64,000 bases of DNA from Brachyhypopomus gauderio (GCF_052324685.1 NC_135225.1:4050201-4114200), one strand, 5' to 3'. Shown: positions 12,608-24,464, counted from the stretch's first letter. The notes: generated by a model not told the origin, from the sequence alone. Program-made: numbers and translations.

Positions 12608-12975
12608 TAAATAATAATAATAATAATAATACTTTGTATTGGTATAGCACCTTTCAAACATACATGCAACTCAAAGTGTTTTATAGAATAGACAAAAAAG
12701 AAAAATGTTAAAAGAAATTAAAGATAAAAGAAATCAAACATAATAAAAGAATGTAATAGAGTGACAAATTATAAAATAATATTGCAATAAAGAAAGTAAG
12801 ATGGCAATTAGAATAAAGTTGGAGTTTCTTAATTAAAAGCAGATCTAAACAGGAAGGTGTTGAGACTCTTCTTGAAGCTGGGCAGAGATAAAATGTCTCT
12901 GAGCAAGCTGTTGCAATCTAAAAGATCTCAGAGCACAGGGGATCCGCCCCAGAGACCTCAATATGTCCCCTAAGT
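12608..12975. repeat. Dispersed repeat nested in the retrovirus-like element
   Basis: An (AAT)n run is followed by ttggtatagcacctttcaaa, an A-rich stretch and a segment on clusters of agatct. This type of sequence is scattered widely in fish genomes. It interrupts the middle of the element, so it arrived after the ancestor of this lineage had begun to decay. Class unknown. Confidence 0.5.
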
Positions 12976-14744
12976 GTATTATTTTATGCAGTAGTATTAA
13001 CAGTATGGGTTTAACCTAAATTTTAGAAGAAGGGGTTTTGGGAAGGGGCAAGGAAGGTCACAGTGATCCTGGCAACTTCGTTGTGGCAGGTGGGGTGGAT
13101 GCTTTCTCTTTGTGTTCAGGAGAGTCATTGGGTGAAAGAGAGTCCCCACAGAACCGTAGGATGAAGGAGGGCCAGAAGTCAGAGGTCCAGCACCAAACCC
13201 TTCTGCAGTACCAGGGCAATGGCGGGGCCCTGATGAGAACTTGGACAGCAAAGCTACGGCAAACCCTATGTTGTCCCTCACTGGCGGTACTCAAAGACTA
13301 TCATTTCTGGCTGGAGAATATCAAAGTCTGCACAGAACTGTTCAAATGACTGTACAATGTGGCCAGCAGGCCACTAAACACAGGTTCCTGAGATCAAAGA
13401 CTGCACCTGTTAACCTGTGGAAGAGACATTACAAATGCACTGTTTACAGACAGCAGACACCTGATGCACCTGAAGTCCACAGACTGGCCTCCACGGTTGC
13501 TATCTACAGGGGTTTCCTGAAGTCTCACTCATGAGCCGCGAGGGGCGTCCACTCCCAGTTCATTTCCTGGAAGCCAGATCACTTTGATTGAACCTTTGTC
13601 CTGCCACCCGACCCAGTTTGTTATATTGTTGTATGACATAGGAGGGGATCCAATTCATGGGAGGAATTTGAAGAACAGCTACAGGATCAGGTAACCTAGG
13701 TTACTGGGGCCTGAGGGGCGGCAACCCTGCAAAGCTGAGACATGCGCAACAGTGCTGGTAGATAATGGGAGATTCCGCCACTCCACAAATCTAATTATCT
13801 TCACACCCTGGTCACATGGGTAAGGAGTAGGTAAACATGATAGGAAACCAGTACAACAAGGCATCGGGTAACAACTAACTTTCTGAGTGGGAGCTAATTT
13901 AAATCTTGTAATAACTAGTGTATTAAAATAACTTCATTTGACTAGTATTTTCCATCTCAAAGAAGGACTTATTTTAAGTTTAAGGACTTAAAGTTTAATT
14001 TATTAAACAAAAACAGACATTGGCATAGGCTGTGGACTTAGCAAATTACTGATTAAAACTTATTACTCTTTTTAGAAGTTTCTGAAATACATTCCTGAAT
14101 GATATTTCAGTAAAGGGGGAGATACACCTGTTAGACAACACCATGCACACAGCATAGGTTGTACGTACAGAGTGACAAGATAACAAAAGGGGGTAAGCTT
14201 AGAGACAGAGGCAAATAGGAGCACATTAGATGGTTTGCAAGGCAGACCACAGGACTTAGAGCTATGTAAAGTACAGGAGAATTGACCCCAGAGAAAAAAT
14301 TTAAGAAATAGAGTACTTAAATAAAATTTTATTATTAAAATAAAATAGCATTGCTGAGTAAATATGGTAAGAAATAAGGAAGTCTGGAAAGGACAAAATG
14401 GGAAACCAATTTTATAGAATCTATTGATCAATCCAGTGTTAACTGAGGCACACAGGGTAGCACGTGGGTAGAAATAAATGAAGAAAAATTTTGGTTAACT
14501 GATGGCACCTATACTGACGTAATAGCAGTCTGGACAGAGTAATGTGATATTTGAGACATGCATAACAGCTGTCATGCTTTAAGGAAAGGTCTAAGCAGGC
14601 TCCCTGGACCAAAGGAGCTAAGATAGGATATTATAATTCTTTGTTAATCACTCAGTGGGGAAATTTGCATTGTTACAGCAGCAGAGAATTGTGTAAGGAA
14701 ATACACATATCTAAGACTATGTACAAATGCAATGAAAATAGGAG

Positions 14745-15480
14745 ATGAAGTTCAGATTGACTACATGGGTATGGAAATACCAATACGGGGATTAAGCTAT
14801 TTGTTAGTGGCTGAGGATAAATTCTCAGGTTGGGTAGAAGCATTTCCACCAGGGCAGATGACTCGAGGTCAGTCTGCAGAATGTTGATAAAAATTACTGG
14901 ATACTGCACCATTGTTTACTAAATTAAGTATGCTCAGATAATGGGATGCACTTCACTAGCTGGGAGCTAAAATTTGTGGAACAAAATTTGGGTTTGAGAC
15001 ACAAATGTGGGTTGGTTTATCATTCTCAATCTCAGGCTAAAATGGAGATTATAAATGGTAAGTATAATGGTAAAGGTAAAGGAAAAGGTATGTGCACAAA
15101 GGTATTTATATGGTTGGCCAGAAGATCTTCAGTGAATTTTGTTGCAGGATTCACTTTGTTTGAGCTCATGACAGTGAGAAGTTTTCGGGGGTCCCCCAAT
15201 GCGCTTGCGAAACCTGACAGGTACACTCGGGGTCGTACAAGGAAGGTTACAGTGAACTAAAAAAAGTAATTTGTGAAGCTTATTCTGTCCAGGTACCAGG
15301 AGAGGAGTTAGAACCAACGGACCTGCCGGTAACCAAATGGGTCCTGCTTAAGGTCATCAAAAGAAAGTGGTCAGAGCCCAGGTGGACCAGTTCATTCAAG
15401 GTCACTAAAGAGAACATCACACGCTGTCCGATTGAAGGGCAAAGGAGAAACGTGGTACCACCTCAGCCGGTGCTGAGCAT
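14745..15480 (+). pseudogene. Broken integrase region (retroviral pol)
   Basis: Short matches in shifting frames give the order of a retroviral integrase. A catalytic-core start (QIDYMG, then LVAEDKFSGWVEAFP) lies at about 14751-14850, a second core block (SDNGMHFTS, then YHSQSQAKME) at about 14936-15045, a FELMT-type block at about 15160 and a C-terminal block (WVLLKVIKRKWSEPRW) at 15338-15385. In-frame stops and frame changes separate the blocks, so no active enzyme can be made. The type points to class I retrovirus-like pol. Confidence 0.75.
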
Positions 15481-16488
15481 CAGAACCAGCGCGCCGAGAT
15501 ACGGAGCTCTCAAACGACAGGTCAAAATAACACCTGAGAGCGGAGGTTCAACAATCAGGTAGTCCACCCTGACCTCCTTCGCGGGATAAGAAGATAATCT
15601 TGCCTCCAACAGGGCGGAAGAATAGATGATGCTGCAGTAAAAGTTTTGTGATGTATTTGGATGTTTAGTAATATTGTCTAATGTTGTTTTACAGGCCTTG
15701 TGTAACATTGTTTTTTGTCTATATGTTTTTATATTATCATTGAAAGTAGTAGCATTGTGATTGTTAGTATTTAACAACATGTTAAAGGACCTTACAGGGG
15801 ACTGCCCCCTGTGCATATGGATCCATGGTGGGTCAAGGCCAATATTGTTGTAATAGTAGCTGCATAACTGAGATCCCTTGGAGAGTTTCACATAAAGCTT
15901 TAGGAGTTGATAATCATACTACTGGCCGGCTGGGACGGCCATTTAGCAATAATAAAGTTCAAAGGTAAGCATTATTGTTCAGAGAGACGCACATCGTACC
16001 AAGAACCTAGTTATTCTATCAATAGAATTGGGATGTTTTCATCTGGAGTACTGGCACATCTCTAGTGTAGGTCGTGTACTGTATATCTAGTAATAGGAGT
16101 GGGCCAATTGGGTTAAGACCCCTTAGGCCTAATTAGGATAAACATAGTATGGTTTAGACCTGCCCCAACACTGGGACCATCACTGGAAAATACGTCAGAA
16201 ATTAAGATATAAGGCATTCATGGATCAGATTATACTAAATGGACACGACAGCAGATAATTGAATTGACTGTCTTATTATGTCTGTGTTAACTTCTGTGGG
16301 AATACTTTTGACTTATGATTACAGGTGAATGTTGTTGTCCAATGTAGAAGAAGCTTAGTGGGAAGCTTAATCAGCAGTAAGATTGAGAAGCAGGAACCAC
16401 AAAGATGTTTGGGTATGATGTCATAGTTGGAGTCAGAAGATGAAAAGGTAGTTTTGGATTAACTTAAAGTTTGATCTATTTAGAGATC

Positions 16489-16500
16489 AAAAAGGGGGAA
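16489..16500 (+). other. Polypurine tract
   Basis: AAAAAGGGGGAA one base before the 3' LTR, as expected for plus-strand priming. Confidence 0.85.
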
Positions 16501-16501
16501 T

Positions 16502-17073
16502 TGTTGTGATTTTCATCTTAATCCCTTCATAGTTTGTTTACATTACAGTATAGAATCAACAGCTTATCATAATTTATATATTTTGACAAGTCAAAGTATT
16601 AATCAAATCTCTAATATTAATCACTATATGTTTTGCTTACATTATATTATTGCTCAAGTTGTTTATTAGTAAGAATGTCGGTATAAGCGCTTGTGTGCCT
16701 TCCAATACTCTATGCGTTTGCAGTAGGCTAAAAATGGGATGTGTGAGAGGAGGCTCACTGTGACCTTATGTGGTAAGGCCAGGTAGTAAGACCTCGCTTC
16801 CAGAATAGAGACAGCTGTAGGTTGAACAATGGAATGTGCAGTTCCTATGTTTAGGAAGGAAAGCATATATAATGGTGAAGAGAGCAGACAGCTTCAGAGC
16901 TGCACATGGGGTGACATGATTAGGTAATGTGAGCTCTCCAGAGATCTCTGTATTAAATTAATTAATAGGCCTATGTGTATTTTTTAATAAAAGGATAAAG
17001 ACAAGACTGGTAATGTTTTCTTTTGCAATCAACGAACACGCTGCGCTAAGGTAAGAGAAGGTTAAGCGCGACA
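16502..17073 (+). repeat. 3' LTR of the retrovirus-like element
   Basis: 572 bp, base-for-base the same as the 5' copy by eye. It follows the polypurine tract directly and is followed by the ccag target duplication. Confidence 0.92.
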
Positions 17074-17501
17074 CCAGCGATCAACAGGTGGACTTTGCTG
17101 GCATTCTATAGCAGCCAGTACACACATATGCCTGCCAGATGGTGCAGAGAGAGGATGGTGTCTCCTCACATAAAGTTTTCACTTGTGCTTGTGATGAATA
17201 ATTTTCACACAGAGATGGTGCTCAGAGGCCAAATGTTCAGCTGATTATAGATGGCATATTCTCTGGATCCTTACTATTTTTGGCCTGGGTGTCAACATAA
17301 AATATTCAACTTGCTTTAAATGAATGTGTATATGTGCCTTTACACACATGTGCTTTTTGAATGATCAATAGCATTTAGAAATTTCACATATTTTCAGTAT
17401 GTGTGATTATATTGGGATGTTGTGCTAGTAATATATCCCATTCAATTTAATAGCACTGCAATTAAGTTGAAAAACAAGCTAAAATCTGGCACCTAAGATA
17501 A

Positions 17502-19037
17502 CACTGCACAACAAATTTTTTGCTTCTTGAACACTGTTAGGTGTTTCTCATAGATTTTTGGGTGCTGATCACGAATATCACATCAAAATGTATGTAGAAA
17601 TCTTCAGCTTTATCATAATTTTTGCTTACATTTTTATCCAAACATCTCACTCCAATAAGTGACTTATCAGCAACAGTTTGTGCAATTTGGGCATGTCCAG
17701 GCATGTATATCCTAATCTGCCTTCAGCAATGAGACCTGTGCCACATGACAACAGTCTCCCAATTCTGAAACCGCCCAAGGATTGGATCTTAGACAAACCA
17801 GAAAACTCTAGTGCAGGGTAATGACAGTGACATTGACCCAGATTTTGAACCTTGCTCATAAGGTGATCCACATCTGATAACACAGACAGAATTGAACGAT
17901 TTGGTCAGAGATTTGGGTCTGTCAAAAGCAAAAGCCGAGTTGCTGGGTTCCAGACTGCAGGGATGGTGTCTGCTGTCACCAGGTACGAAAATTTCTGTGT
18001 TTAGAAGCCGACATCATGATATCACCAAACTTTTTTGCACAAGTCAACAATCTCTGTTGTAACATTGAAGGATTGTTCTCGGCCTTGCGTTGTGATCACA
18101 ATCCGGAAGAGTGGCGTCTCTTCATTGATTCGTCAATGCTAAGCCCGAAAGCTGTTCTGCTACACGATGGCCACGTTTATCGGTCAGTACCTGTTGGCTA
18201 CGCAGCACACATGAAGGAAACATATGAGAATATTGAACTGTTGCTCAAGCACATCCAGTATCGCAGGTACAACTGGAATATCTGTGGAGATCTGAAAGTC
18301 GTTGCTCTGTTACTGGCACTGCAGCTCGGCTACACCAAGTACTGTTGTTTCATCTGTGAATGGGACAGCCATGCTAAAGAGTCACATTATTGTCGACAGA
18401 GCTGGCCACTACGCAAAAAGTTAGTTTTGCCTCCTCTACACATAAAACTTGGACTCATGAAGAATTTTGTGAAAGCACTGAACAAGGAAGGCGAAGGTTT
18501 TCGCTCTTTAAGACAGATGTTTCCAAGAATAAGTGATGTGAAGATCAAAGAAGGCATTTTTGTTGGTCTCCAGATCAGACATGTTATGTGTGACATACCA
18601 GAAAATGAAGTGCAACATGTCACTCAAGATTCACTTCCTTCACTAACACTTGTGACTTCTTCCCTGTGACTCTCGGTGCAGTCAGTGACGAACACGGTCA
18701 GCTGTTTCACCAGGACATTGCTACAATGAAGAAACGTTACCAGGGCAACTGGAATCCATCAATGCTTGCTGACTACTGTTGGACACTGCAACGCGATGCA
18801 CCAGAAGTTGAATACAAAAGAAAATCAGTAGCAAAACATTTTTAATTCTGTTGAACTTAATGGCTCATGCGGAACATAAACGTGATTAAATAGGTAAACA
18901 TATAAATGTCAGTTTCTTAGAGTTCCTACGTGATGCAGTAAAACAAAAACTATATTTGTGCATACCCTATACGTACCTGTCACAATCACCTAAAAGTTTT
19001 CAGGAAGCAAGACTTAAAAAAAAATTGTTGTGCAGTG
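17502..19037 (+). mobile_element. CACTG-ended TIR transposon with transposase-like pseudogene
   Basis: 1536 bp between inverted ends that read CACTGCACAACAA and then a T-run, GCTTC-TGAA and TTAGGTG, about 45-50 bp in all with small gaps. The flanks are TAA on both sides (17499-17501 and 19038-19040). The ends and 3-bp duplication fit a CACTA/EnSpm-like DNA transposon. It encodes the decayed protein at 17703-18845. It is a different family from the 8689-9285 element but shares the CAC(T/A)G start, the duplication type and the protein family. Confidence 0.8.
17703..18845 (+). pseudogene. Orphan-family transposase-like protein, frameshifted
   Basis: Recognisable blocks in order: YPNLPSAMRPVPH (17703), ELNDLVRDLGLSKAKAELLG then PGTKISVFRSRHHDI (about 17891-18030), EEWRLFIDSS (about 18107), HMKETYENIELLLKHIQY, WNICGDLKV then LQLGYTKYCCFICEWDS (about 18274-18370), PPLHIKLGLMKNFVKALNKE (about 18430) and LGAVSDEHGQLFHQD then YQGNWNPSMLADYCWTL (18672-18800), ending in TAA at 18845. 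The longest open piece is 217 codons from 18016. Frames change near 18040 and 18660, an early stop precedes 17890, and about 70 family residues before LGAVSDEHG are missing. Conserved acids (LFIDSS, ICGDLK, SDEHG) would suit an RNase H-like transposase, but that is inference. Confidence 0.75.
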
Positions 19038-19040
19038 TAA

Positions 19041-20032
19041 TTACTATCACCTATGTATGTGTGCATGCATGGATGGGCTTGTGTGAAAATGAGAGAGACA
19101 GAGAAAGAGATGTGAAAACATCCTGTAACAATAACAGATGAGAGATTCTGTTTCCAAATGTGTTCATTTTGCCCAATATCTGTCCATGTTGTATCAGTCC
19201 TCTTCTTCCTGGATCTCATCTATGAGAAAATAACGTTGTTTAAACAGCATCTATTCATACACATAGACACAGATAATTCAGTCTACAATTCATTCAGGAA
19301 ATATGAGGGTGTAGAATTGGGAGGACCGAGAGTCTAAGAACTAGCAAAGTAAACTTTAGGATCTGTTTCTGTCTGAATACACGTTATTTACACCACAAAG
19401 CCATGAACACTTACAAAAGGGCCTGGCCAAATTTTCTCTGTGTCCCCCAAGCAAAAAACAAGCAAAGGTTATTGTTCTTTAACTTGTGTCATTCTCTCTG
19501 AACCAATCACAATGTATTTTAGCTGTTTACTTATTTCTGATTGGCTCTTTGAGTCATAAAAGTGCAGACTGCGTTGGGCAGCTCAGGAGAGTAGACAGAG
19601 TATACTTCTTCTGTGAACAGGAGAAGTTGCTAGCTATGTTTTAGTGCAATTTTAATACTTTTACAAGTTTAAACTCAAATCCACATGCTATATTTATAGC
19701 TTAATATGTTTTACTTTTAATATGTTTGTTGATTACTTAGAACTACCTTAGAACTTTTTAACTGTTAGTTGTTAGCTAGTGACAGCTAATCTCTGTTAGC
19801 TTGATAATTCATATATTTTCGCATATTTTTATTTTGTGTATTTTACATTGAATAAACCCACATAGTAAGAAAAGCTATAATGCATCATTATCTGATTTTA
19901 AACAACAGAAATGGATAATGCCACATGTGCTAGCCCAGTCTCTGCTTCATGCAGAAGCAGCTGACGGCGTGAACGTGCCTAGACCCACATAAACAAGTCT
20001 TTCTTCTATATTACTAATTTACAATGTTGTGG
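19041..20032. other. No gene seen
   Basis: Between the CACTG-ended transposon and the hAT MITE. A stretch with a TATA-like cataaaa near 19556 and gaataaaccc near 19850 might be an old LTR, but no ends or duplication were found. Confidence 0.4.
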
Positions 20033-20040
20033 ATACAAGG

Positions 20041-20218
20041 CAGAGATGGACATTCCAGGTTCAGAAAGTAAAAGTCCTCACCAAGATTTGGCTCAGGCTT
20101 CCTGGATTGTGTTGATTCCACTAAGTTTACCTGGCTTGCAGTAATTAGAAAATCCAGCAAGCTAGAGTAAAATCCTGGGAAGGAGTTTTACTTTCTGAAC
20201 CTGGAATGCCCATCTCTG
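20041..20218. mobile_element. hAT-type MITE
   Basis: 178 bp with 33-bp terminal inverted repeats starting CAGAGATGG (one mismatch) and a perfect 8-bp duplication, atacaagg, at 20033-20040 and 20219-20226. CAG ends and 8-bp duplications mark hAT elements. It has no coding capacity. Confidence 0.88.
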
Positions 20219-20486
20219 ATACAAGGCAGTCTGTTTTAGAAGAGCTGAGGCAACCTTTTAAAATTGTACTAAAGCATTCACAAAACAATGTAGTACTGAA
20301 CATACATTTAATTAAGGGGAGAACAATTAATCAGATCTCATACTGCAATCAGACTCATTTGTTATAATATACATAAGCAAACTATATTCCTAACTAATTA
20401 TTTTCATAAAGATTTTATTGCAGCTTTGACACATGCACATTTGTTATTTGTTTTACTTTACCTCATATTGAAATGAAATGAAAAAA

Positions 20487-20769
20487 AATGAAATGTGCCA
20501 TATTTTGTCAATTGTGATTTTTACACCCCAATCGAAATTTGTCCTCCGCTTTTAACCCATCTGTGCAGTCAGAACACACACACTAGTGATTACTAGGGGG
20601 CTGTGGATCACACATGCCCAGAGCGGTGGGCAACCCTAGCCCTGGCGCCCGGGGAGCAGTTGGGGTTAGGTGCCTTGCTCAAGGGCACCTCAGTCATGGC
20701 CTGTCTGGGAATCGAACCCACAACCCTCCGGTCACAAGACCAGTTCCCTACCACCAGGCCATGACTGCC
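20487..20769 (-). mobile_element. tRNA-derived SINE, second copy
   Basis: Same family as 48330-48638 in the opposite orientation: B box complement gaatcgaacccacaaccc and head complement ggccatgactgcc at the right end. The tail is at the left. No clear target duplication was found. Confidence 0.85.
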
Positions 20770-20770
20770 C

Positions 20771-20847
20771 CTATGATTGTCTGTACTGCCCCATGATCGT
20801 CTGTACTGCCCCTATAGTTGTCTGTACTGCCTCTATGGTTGTCTGAC
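20771..20847. repeat. Short minisatellite next to the SINE head
   Basis: Three and a half copies of a 20-21 base unit (ctatgattgtctgtactgcc) directly after the SINE 5' end. The unit's end resembles the SINE head (tgactgcccc), so it may have grown from the insertion junction. Confidence 0.75.
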
Positions 20848-21159
20848 ATGAAGAATTCCTGATATGCCCAAGGCAACTGAGTGTATAGCCTAATTCTATC
20901 TATGGTTAGAGTGAAAATATCAACATCACAAACATCACGTTAATCCTAAGGGGGTTGAAAGGGAGATGACACAGAGGGGCTTTCTGCCCATGTCTCTTTT
21001 TAACTGGGGGGTTAGGATTTCTTTGCATTCTCAAATCAAACCTTAAAAGATGTGCCCACCCATTATGTTTCCTCAAATATATATTTGAGTTTCATTGCTG
21101 ACTCCAAAAGAAACTACTGAAAGCTCCTGTCAACAAATAAAACTTTGCAAAGCCTCTCA

Positions 21160-21423
<264 letters not shown>

Positions 21424-21518
21424 TTACCTTGCTAGGGAATTGGGCAATACTGTATTCATTAGCAGAACCTCTCCTCTTTATTAAATCCTCAATTGGTGAC
21501 ACCTCTTAGAGGATTTAC

Positions 21519-21606
21519 CTGAAAGGAGACACCTTCATCTTCAGAAGGTCCGCCCATGGCTAGGTCATCTTTTGTGTGTTCTGGTGTAGTTATTATATCT
21601 GTCATT
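21519..21606 (-). CDS. lbh-like: LBH-family transcription cofactor, coding exon 1
   Basis: ATG at 21603-21605 opens MTDIITTPEHTKDDLAMGGP followed by SEDEGVSFQ and a GT donor (gtaaat). Coding is 29 codons, phase 0. A TAG acceptor sits one base before the ATG, so the 5' UTR lies in a separate upstream exon. The join reads SFQ-IFPD, equivalent to SYQ-IFPD in LBH. The layout (short N-terminal exon, then the LBH-domain exon) agrees with the family as I know it. Confidence 0.88.
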
Positions 21607-23345
21607 CTATGGAGGGAATCCATGTATACAAACAGTCACATTTTCAATCTCACTTAGCAAAGACTTCTGTATTTCTGTACTCAGCTCACAGAGGAACCAG
21701 CAGGCCTTTGTCATTAATAATTACACAAACACTAGTGATGCTGTGAAGCTACAGAGTGGAGTTTGGAGGTATGTTTCTATTATCAGATGTGTTGACAGAA
21801 CTAGGTGCAAGAACCAGCAGTAAACTGAAGCCAAGTAGGTCTACAACAGAGTCACAGCCACTAATATTTGGGCCTAATATTATAAGAATCTTTTAGGATA
21901 ACTATATTTACCTATAATGTTGTGTTTGTACAGAAGAAGAACCAGGGAGTGCAATGTATGCTCAATTATCGGTCTTTTATTGCAAAGCGAAGTCTTTAAA
22001 AAGACTCACATATAGCAAACAAGCAGAGAAGGGAACAGGGGAATCGAATGGAAGCTAAATAAGACCTAGACCCCACAAAGGCAGTGGAACACATCACTGT
22101 GATAACTGTAAAAGGAGACGATCAAGCCAAATCAAAATCAGACACACAATTCAACTATATAACAAACAGATTTAAACTAGTACTGTAGAGAGGCGTGTGA
22201 TGTTCCAGAAGCCCTCACGGTGTTCCTCTCCGCTCTACCACTTTGCTCTTAGGCCCACGCACTAACTCTGTGGCAGACACCATTATATGTATATAAACAA
22301 ATATGTATATAAGCAAATAAAGCCAACACAATACTGTATATACATCTTCTACTGATCCAAATACCATCTCTGACAAAACATGTATCCCAGAAGCATTGCA
22401 ATAATATTGAAGCATCTGCTACTGAACTTTTGAGAGTGGACCAGTGGTAGAGAGGGGAGGAGCATGGCAAGGACTCCCAGAATGCTGTGCATCTCTCTTC
22501 AGACTTTATTTAGCTCACATCTAATGTCTAGTTTTTTTTTTTTTTTTAAGTTGGGCTGTGTGTGTGTGTGTTTGGTATGGCTCTACCTTCATTGTGGTGT
22601 GTATTTCTGTTGTTAACTCTCCCCCACTATGCATTAATTCATTTGGCCCTTTGTTTGTTTACGGTGTATGACCCTTTTAAAGATTTCATGTTGCAGCAAA
22701 AGAGCTTTTCCTTGAGCAGAAAATGACATTCTCTGGTTTTTCTTCAATTTATTCACTACAATATAGAGCTATTTGGGTTTCCTTGATGTGCTTAAAGATG
22801 GGCTTATTAGACTGCCATTGAAAGCTATTTCAATAGTCAACAGAAAGCGAACGTGACACTGACTTCTCCCAACCTTACCCTACTTTGCTTCTTCTTTCCT
22901 TTTTTTGGACAAGCTTCATCCCCCCCCCTCTCTCTCTCTCTTTCTCTCTCCCTTTTTTGCCTTTGCTCCTGGGTGTGACAGTACTTTGACTGGGAAATCA
23001 AGACTGCAGTCTTGGCCGCATGTACAAGACAAGTATGCAAATAGATAAACAGATCCCCACAGACATGCCGGCTGAAATAATGACCTTTAGCAAAGTAGTC
23101 TCACACACTTTGATGGATAAGTCCAAATCATGTAAAAAAAAGACCATGAATCAAGTCCATATATTTGTGAATATAAATGTGTTTTTTTTTCTTCTTTTCA
23201 AATTGTCATTAAATATTTGCTGACCTGCAGAACATGGGAGACTGGTGTTGGAGACGGAGTGGGAGGAGATAAGGAGAGTTAAATAAGTGATGGGGGGATT
23301 CGGCCAACATTAACGCAGCCTCTCTGAGCGTTGCCTGGAAACCAG

Positions 23346-23371
23346 AGATCAAAGCGTGGTGGCTTTGATGG
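23346..23371. promoter_or_regulatory. Paired inverted TCF/LEF-like sites in the LBH-like intron
   Basis: AGATCAAAG at 23346-23354 and CTTTGATGG at 23363-23371 are two ATCAAAG cores in opposite orientation, 8 bases apart, inside a GC-richer island between the presumed first exon and the coding exons. LBH genes are reported Wnt/beta-catenin targets, so this could be an enhancer; the function is inference. Confidence 0.35.
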
Positions 23372-23717
23372 AGCGGCGTTCTTAAAGAGGTGAACCGTGT
23401 AGACGTGTTCACATTGACTAGAAAGCTACTGACTACAACTTTTCCCTCTTTTATAACATATCCGCTCTAGACATCATTGTGAGACGCTTTATATAGATAA
23501 TACCGAATACTGGATTTCGACAGTAGTAGTAGTTCTAGAGATTTCAACAGTAGTCTGTGTATCCTGCGCAAATCCATTTAATCAAACTAGTTCTCCAAGA
23601 GAACTGTACAGGCGGTTCTCCGGCCGCATGTAAAACGCTAATCATAAATATATATGCATATATATTTTTTATGAATAAATTCGCTTTATTTTGATTTTAG
23701 AAGGGACTAAGTCACAC

Positions 23718-23739
23718 TAAGTTGAAATATTTCAACTTA
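23718..23739. repeat. 22-bp perfect palindrome
   Basis: taagttgaaat followed directly by its reverse complement, without a loop, in the intron of the LBH-like gene. Function unknown. Confidence 0.7.
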
Positions 23740-24043
23740 AACGTTAAGCGGGATAAAGTTTAGATCATTACACCAGCATTCAACACTAGCAAATACATAC
23801 ACAGAGGTACATAATATATATCATTTAAGCGTCAAAGACTTGGGATAATTGCAGGGAATCAAATTATTTGTTAGACCACGACGAAACACCAGCAACTCAA
23901 ATACTAAAGCCTATAGTGACTCAATTTATCACAATTTATGAATCAAATTAGCCACATAGAAACGTTGAAATGTATTTATGTCACTTTCGTAAACTACCTC
24001 AGCATGTTCTTTTAAATGTAGGCTGGCTTATGTGATTACTTAC

Positions 24044-24250
24044 CTCCTCTGTCTAAAGCGATCGTATTTCCTCCACAAAATCTTTTCTACCTTTTACCGC
24101 GAGGCTGTCAGTCTGGTATCCACAGCTAGAAGGCACGAAGTTCTTCAGACCAACCCACCTGGTAAATATTCTGAAGTGCACATCTGACCTGTAATGTGAT
24201 GGCAGGTCTGACTGCCATTAACTCGGACCGTTTGTCTCGGTTGTTTCTCG
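24044..24250 (-). other. lbh-like: Probable non-coding first exon of the LBH-like gene
   Basis: The minus strand carries a perfect donor (GAG then gtaagt) at 24042-24044, and no other matching exon is seen downstream until the coding exon at 21606. The upper boundary is a guess: the pyrimidine/CT-rich and mixed-GC stretch at about 24110-24320 could hold the start site. The intron would be 2.4 kb. Confidence 0.4.
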
Positions 24251-24464
24251 TGCTGTCTCACTCTCTCTCTCTTCTCCGTCCTCGTTCTCTCTCAATCTCT
24301 CAATTACACACACCCATAGCTGAAGGGACTGAACATATTTAGACTAGTCTGCATTTAGGCAAACAGGACCAAGAAAAAAAGCCCAAAAACAGAATAAAAA
24401 TGTATTACAACAAGGAAAATTCCATTTTTTAAAAATCATTCATTCATTATTATATATTTTGTAG

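Larger units (their letters stand above)
9524..17073 (+). mobile_element. Defective retrovirus-like LTR element with identical LTRs
   Basis: A 7550-bp element flanked by a 4-bp duplication (ccag at 9520-9523 and 17074-17077). By eye the two 572-bp LTRs are identical from TGTTGTG to GCGCGACA. Internally it has a tRNA-Trp-type primer site at 10099-10116, a polypurine tract at 16489-16500, weak gag-like traces, a nested repeat near 12.6-12.96 kb and a broken integrase region of the class I (gamma/epsilon-like) type at 14745-15480. No long open frame survives and no envelope gene was recognised. Identical LTRs beside decayed coding suggest recent copying in trans by proteins of a relative. Confidence 0.9.
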
